A DNA stretch of 64,000 nt. It comes from Eubacteriaceae bacterium. GTDB taxonomy: Bacteria > Bacillota > Clostridia > Oscillospirales > Acutalibacteraceae. The DNA is taken from NCBI GenBank assembly GCA_021770095.1, contig JAETRQ010000004.1, forward strand, positions 218,998 to 282,997, written 5' to 3'. The notes beneath the pieces are model-generated. The model was not told the origin of the DNA. It ran no database searches and saw only the letters and a program-made list of their open reading frames with translations. Within the stretch, counting starts at the first letter, position 1, and every line of letters begins with the position of its first letter. The position numbers and the translations under genes are program-made. Shown piece after piece: positions 60,755 through 64,000 of the stretch.

Positions 60755-60785
60755 AAAATACTGCCACCACAATTTATAGTGGCAG
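60755..60785 (-). terminator. Terminator of the ABC exporter genes
   Basis: CTGCCAC / GTGGCAG stem, 11-base loop, then TATTTTC on the minus strand, about 35 bases after the stop at 60822. Confidence 0.7.
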
Positions 60786-60821
60786 CAGTACAATCAGCTT
60801 TAATAAAGCCACAATATATTT

Positions 60822-62666
60822 TTAACTTAATTTTGCTTTGCCTGTGCAAAGTTCATAATATCTGCCCTTTTGAGCGATTAAATCGTCATGATTTCCGCGT
60901 TCGATTATTTCTCCGTTTTCAAGAACCATGATTGCGTCTGAATTTCTTACGGTTGATAATCTGTGAGCAATAACAAATACGGTTCTTCCAATCATAAGTC
61001 GGTCCATACCGTGTTCAATATGAAGTTCGGTACGGGTGTCAATTGATGATGTTGCTTCGTCAAGAATCATAACAGGCGGATCGGCAACTGCTGCTCTTGC
61101 AATTGCAAGGAGCTGACGCTGTCCTTGTGAAAGATTACCGCCGTCACCTGTAATTTCTGTATTGTAACCGTTAGGCAGCCGTCTGATGAATGAATGGGCA
61201 GATGCAAGTTTTGCCGCTTCAATACATTCCTCATCTGTTGCATCAAGTCTGCCGTATCGAATGTTATCCATAATTGTTCCGGTGAACATATGGGTGTCCT
61301 GCAATACGATTGCAAGGCTTTTTCTCAAATCGTCTTTCTTAATACGTTTGATGTCTATTCCATCGTATGTTATTGTACCGTCCTGGATGTCATAGAACCT
61401 GTTGATAAGATTTGTAATTGTTGTTTTGCCGGCACCTGTTGAGCCGACAAAGGCAATTTTTTGCCCCGGATTTGCGTAAAGATTGATGTCTTTTAACACT
61501 TGTTTTTCAGGTACATAACTGAAATCAACATTGCTGAAAATCACATTGCCTTCTACAGGAATTTTTTTATCTCCGTCAATCCAGAACCATTTTTTACCCT
61601 GCGGTGTGTGTTCTTCACTGAGTGTAACGCATCCTTCATCAACTTCACTGTCCATATCCATAATCTCAAAAACTCTTTCAGCACCGGCAAGAGCAGAGAA
61701 AACGGTGTTCATTTGGTTAGCGATCTGATTAATAGGCTGGGTAAACTGTTTTGAATAACTGAGGAATGTGAAGAATGTGCCTATATCAAGTGTTCCCGTT
61801 AATGCAAGTATACCGCCGACAAGGGCAACAGAAGCGTAACTTGCATTGTTGATTCCTGTTGAACAAGGTCCCATAATACCTGCAAAGAAATTTGCACTTG
61901 TTGCGGATTTTCTGAATGTTTCATTTGTTGTCTGAAATTCCCGATTTGCAGTCTCTTCATAATTAAATACTTTTATAACTTTAAGACCTTCAATGGATTC
62001 CTCAATATTACCGTTCATAATACCAAGGTTTTTTTGCTGTTCACGGAAATGTTTTCTTGACTGTTTTCCGATTTTGGTAACGGTTATAATCATAATTACC
62101 AAAAAGACGAATGCAATGGCGAACAGTATCGGGCTTAAAGTAATCATGGTTGCCACAATACCGACAAAAGTAAATACGGATGAAACCAATTGTACCATTG
62201 ACTGCTCAAGCATGGTTTGGATATTGTCAACATCATTGGTAAAACGGCTCATAATTTCGCCGTGTGTTTTAGAATCAAAATATCTTAACGGCAAAGTCTG
62301 CATATGGTTGAACAAGTCTTTTCTGATAATATTTGTTGTTTTGTATGCAATTTTAACCATAATTCTGCTTTGGATAAAACTGAATGCAGCAGCCCCGATA
62401 TAAAGTAAGGAAAGAAGTCCGAGATTTTTAATGAGATTCTTTACGCCTTCGTCCATAAAAGTGCCTGCTTTTATAGAATCTGCAATACCATTGAGGATAG
62501 GTTTCAGGCAGTAAGAGGCACCTATTGAACAAACTGTACTCAATACAAGTGTTACAAAAACAATAAGTAAAAATACTTTGTTCTTTCCCATATATTTGAG
62601 TATTCGGCCAAAAGTCTGTTTTGCATTTTTTGGTTTTTTAAAATCTGTTTGTTTCATTGGCGGCAT
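60822..62666 (-). CDS. Heterodimeric ABC exporter subunit with catalytic NBD
   Basis: A 614-aa fused transporter subunit: six membrane helices (about 30-330) and an NBD with Walker A GSTGAGKTT, signature LSQGQRQ and canonical Walker B ILDEATSSID with the catalytic Glu. It belongs to the multidrug/peptide ABC-B type (TM288/BmrD-like). The other half, encoded immediately upstream with one base of overlap, has Asp instead of this Glu, the pattern of asymmetric heterodimers. The substrate is not readable. Confidence 0.92.
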   Translation of the reverse strand: MPPMKQTDFKKPKNAKQTFGRILKYMGKNKVFLLIVFVTLVLSTVCSIGASYCLKPILNGIADSIKAGTFMDEGVKNLIKNLGLLSLLYIGAAAFSFIQSRIMVKIAYKTTNIIRKDLFNHMQTLPLRYFDSKTHGEIMSRFTNDVDNIQTMLEQSMVQLVSSVFTFVGIVATMITLSPILFAIAFVFLVIMIITVTKIGKQSRKHFREQQKNLGIMNGNIEESIEGLKVIKVFNYEETANREFQTTNETFRKSATSANFFAGIMGPCSTGINNASYASVALVGGILALTGTLDIGTFFTFLSYSKQFTQPINQIANQMNTVFSALAGAERVFEIMDMDSEVDEGCVTLSEEHTPQGKKWFWIDGDKKIPVEGNVIFSNVDFSYVPEKQVLKDINLYANPGQKIAFVGSTGAGKTTITNLINRFYDIQDGTITYDGIDIKRIKKDDLRKSLAIVLQDTHMFTGTIMDNIRYGRLDATDEECIEAAKLASAHSFIRRLPNGYNTEITGDGGNLSQGQRQLLAIARAAVADPPVMILDEATSSIDTRTELHIEHGMDRLMIGRTVFVIAHRLSTVRNSDAIMVLENGEIIERGNHDDLIAQKGRYYELCTGKAKLS

Positions 62667-64000
62667 TATTCAAGTACCCCCTTTTGCTGCGTTTTATAAA
62701 TTTCCTGATATACATCATTGTTCTCAAGCAGTTCGTTGTGTGTGCCGATTCCTTTGATTTCTCCGTCATCGACAACCAATATTTTATCTGCATCTTTTAC
62801 AGATGAAATACGCTGCGCAATAATAATTACGGTTGTGTCTGATAGTTCGTTATAAAAACTTTCTCTGATTTTTGCTTCGGTAGCAGTGTCAACTGCACTT
62901 GTTGAGTCGTCTAATATTAATATTTTGGGCTTTTTTATCATTGCACGTGCAATGCAAAGGCGCTGTTTCTGTCCGCCTGACAGGTTCAGACCGCCTTGTG
63001 AAAGACTGGTGTCATATCCATCCGGCTGAGCCATAATGAATTCATCTGCCTGTGCAGATTTGCATGCGGCAATGATTTCTTCATCTGTTGCATCCTGTTT
63101 GCCCCATTTAATATTATCTTTAATTGTTCCGCTGAACAAAACATTTTTCTGCAGAACAACACCAATCATGTCGCGAAGTGCAGTCAAATCATACTTTCTT
63201 ACATCTACTCCGTCAATCAGAACCTGACCGTCTGTAACATCATACAAACGCGGAATAAGATTGACAAGGCTGGATTTACCGCAGCCTGTACCACCGACTA
63301 TACCGATAATCTCACCCGATTTTGCCGTGAAATTTATATTATCAAGTATGTTGTCGCCGGACCCGTCGCTTGAATATTTAAAAGATACATTTTTAAATTC
63401 AATATCACCTTTAATATTCTCTTTTTCAGGGATAAACGGATTTTCAGGGTTTGTTATGTCAATTTCAGTATCAAGTACTTCAACGACACGGTCACCGCAG
63501 GCTTTGCCTCTTGCAACCATCAGCAGCATCATTGAAATCATCATCAGATTCATAAGTACCTGTGTGATGTATGATGCGATAACGGAAATCTGACCGACTT
63601 GAATTTCTCCTGCATATGCTGCCATACCGCCTTTGTAGTAAACATAAACTACGACTACATTGAATAAAAGCATCATAATCGGCATTAACGTTACGATAAG
63701 ACCCGACGCCTTAGCACCTTGATGAGCAAGTTCGTCTGATGATTTATGGAATTTTTCTTTCTCGTGGTTTTCACGTACAAATGCTTTTACAACTCGTATG
63801 CCTATCAGATTTTCCTGTACAACTCTGTTCACATTGTCGACTTTTTTCTGCATTTTCTGGAACATCGGAAAACCGAATTTCAACACCAATGCAACAATAA
63901 TTATGATAACAGGCAGACAGAAAATAAGTATCATTGATAATTGGGCATTAATTCTGAAAGCAAAGATTGCTGCAACAATAAGAAGTGCAGGGCCTCTTAC
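62666..64000 (-). CDS. Heterodimeric ABC exporter subunit with degenerate NBD (5' end outside window)
   Basis: The frame is open to the window edge at 64000; the first about 130 residues, with the first membrane helices, are missing. Visible are later membrane helices and a coupling segment (NRVVQENLIGIRVVKAFVREN), and an NBD with Walker A GGTGCGKSS, signature LSGGQKQ, and Walker B ILDDSTSAVD, where Asp replaces the catalytic Glu. That is typical of the non-hydrolysing site in TM287/BmrC-type subunits. The stop codon overlaps the partner's start. Confidence 0.92.
   Translation of the reverse strand, partial: VRGPALLIVAAIFAFRINAQLSMILIFCLPVIIIIVALVLKFGFPMFQKMQKKVDNVNRVVQENLIGIRVVKAFVRENHEKEKFHKSSDELAHQGAKASGLIVTLMPIMMLLFNVVVVYVYYKGGMAAYAGEIQVGQISVIASYITQVLMNLMMISMMLLMVARGKACGDRVVEVLDTEIDITNPENPFIPEKENIKGDIEFKNVSFKYSSDGSGDNILDNINFTAKSGEIIGIVGGTGCGKSSLVNLIPRLYDVTDGQVLIDGVDVRKYDLTALRDMIGVVLQKNVLFSGTIKDNIKWGKQDATDEEIIAACKSAQADEFIMAQPDGYDTSLSQGGLNLSGGQKQRLCIARAMIKKPKILILDDSTSAVDTATEAKIRESFYNELSDTTVIIIAQRISSVKDADKILVVDDGEIKGIGTHNELLENNDVYQEIYKTQQKGVLE

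Overview
The window reads as a chromosomal segment around the replication origin of an AT-rich, strictly anaerobic, Gram-positive bacterium of the class Clostridia. The gene set and the non-canonical SPATG sorting signals suggest a gut or rumen Oscillospirales/Ruminococcaceae-type organism; this placement is inferred from gene content, not from a marker search. No rRNA, tRNA, CRISPR array, transposase or phage gene was recognised.

Layout. (1) 1-5.5 kb: the end of a class II fructose-bisphosphate aldolase gene, then a six-gene block (a membrane-anchored protein, a secreted DUF2712-like protein, three ABC-2 permeases, one ATPase), a 57-aa membrane peptide and a small XRE regulator with a long palindromic operator. 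(2) 5.5-8.6 kb, minus strand: a folate operon (folE-folP-folB-folK) led by a frameshifted LCP-like gene. (3) 8.9-18.7 kb: dnaA, the oriC candidate, dnaN, the S4-domain gene, recF, remB, gyrB, two YcxB-like membrane genes and gyrA. (4) 18.8-34.3 kb: an LCP ligase, a histidine phosphatase, an XRE regulator and a nucleosidase, then rpmH-rnpA-yidD-yidC-jag-mnmE-mnmG-rsmG-noc, two parS sites, parA-parB, serS and a YdcF-like gene. (5) 34.4-50 kb, almost all minus strand: anaerobic ribonucleotide reductase (nrdG, nrdD with NrdR-type boxes), tagD, tcdA, an IscR-like Rrf2 regulator, a GH36 and a GH20 glycosidase, an Old-Yellow-Enzyme-type reductase, a cobalamin riboswitch driving two surface proteins that resemble the two halves of transcobalamin, hpt, a LUD protein and comM. 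(6) 50-64 kb: phosphoglucomutase, a lone E2-type acyltransferase, an Fe-dependent alcohol dehydrogenase, GtrA, split transketolase, an LCP ligase with a natural His9 tract, a class B sortase, an SPATG surface protein, and a heterodimeric ABC exporter cut by the window end.

Two themes stand out. The origin neighbourhood is rearranged: in Bacillus the rpmH...parAB block diverges from dnaA, whereas here it lies downstream and co-oriented with the dnaA...gyrA block, and a folate operon occupies the place beside dnaA. The second theme is the cell surface. A B12 riboswitch controls a DUF4430 lipoprotein and an alpha-helical-repeat protein ending in SPATG, and a class B sortase next to a second SPATG protein lies 13 kb away. 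This suggests a sortase-displayed, two-part cobalamin-binding system, which is the most interesting candidate in the window.
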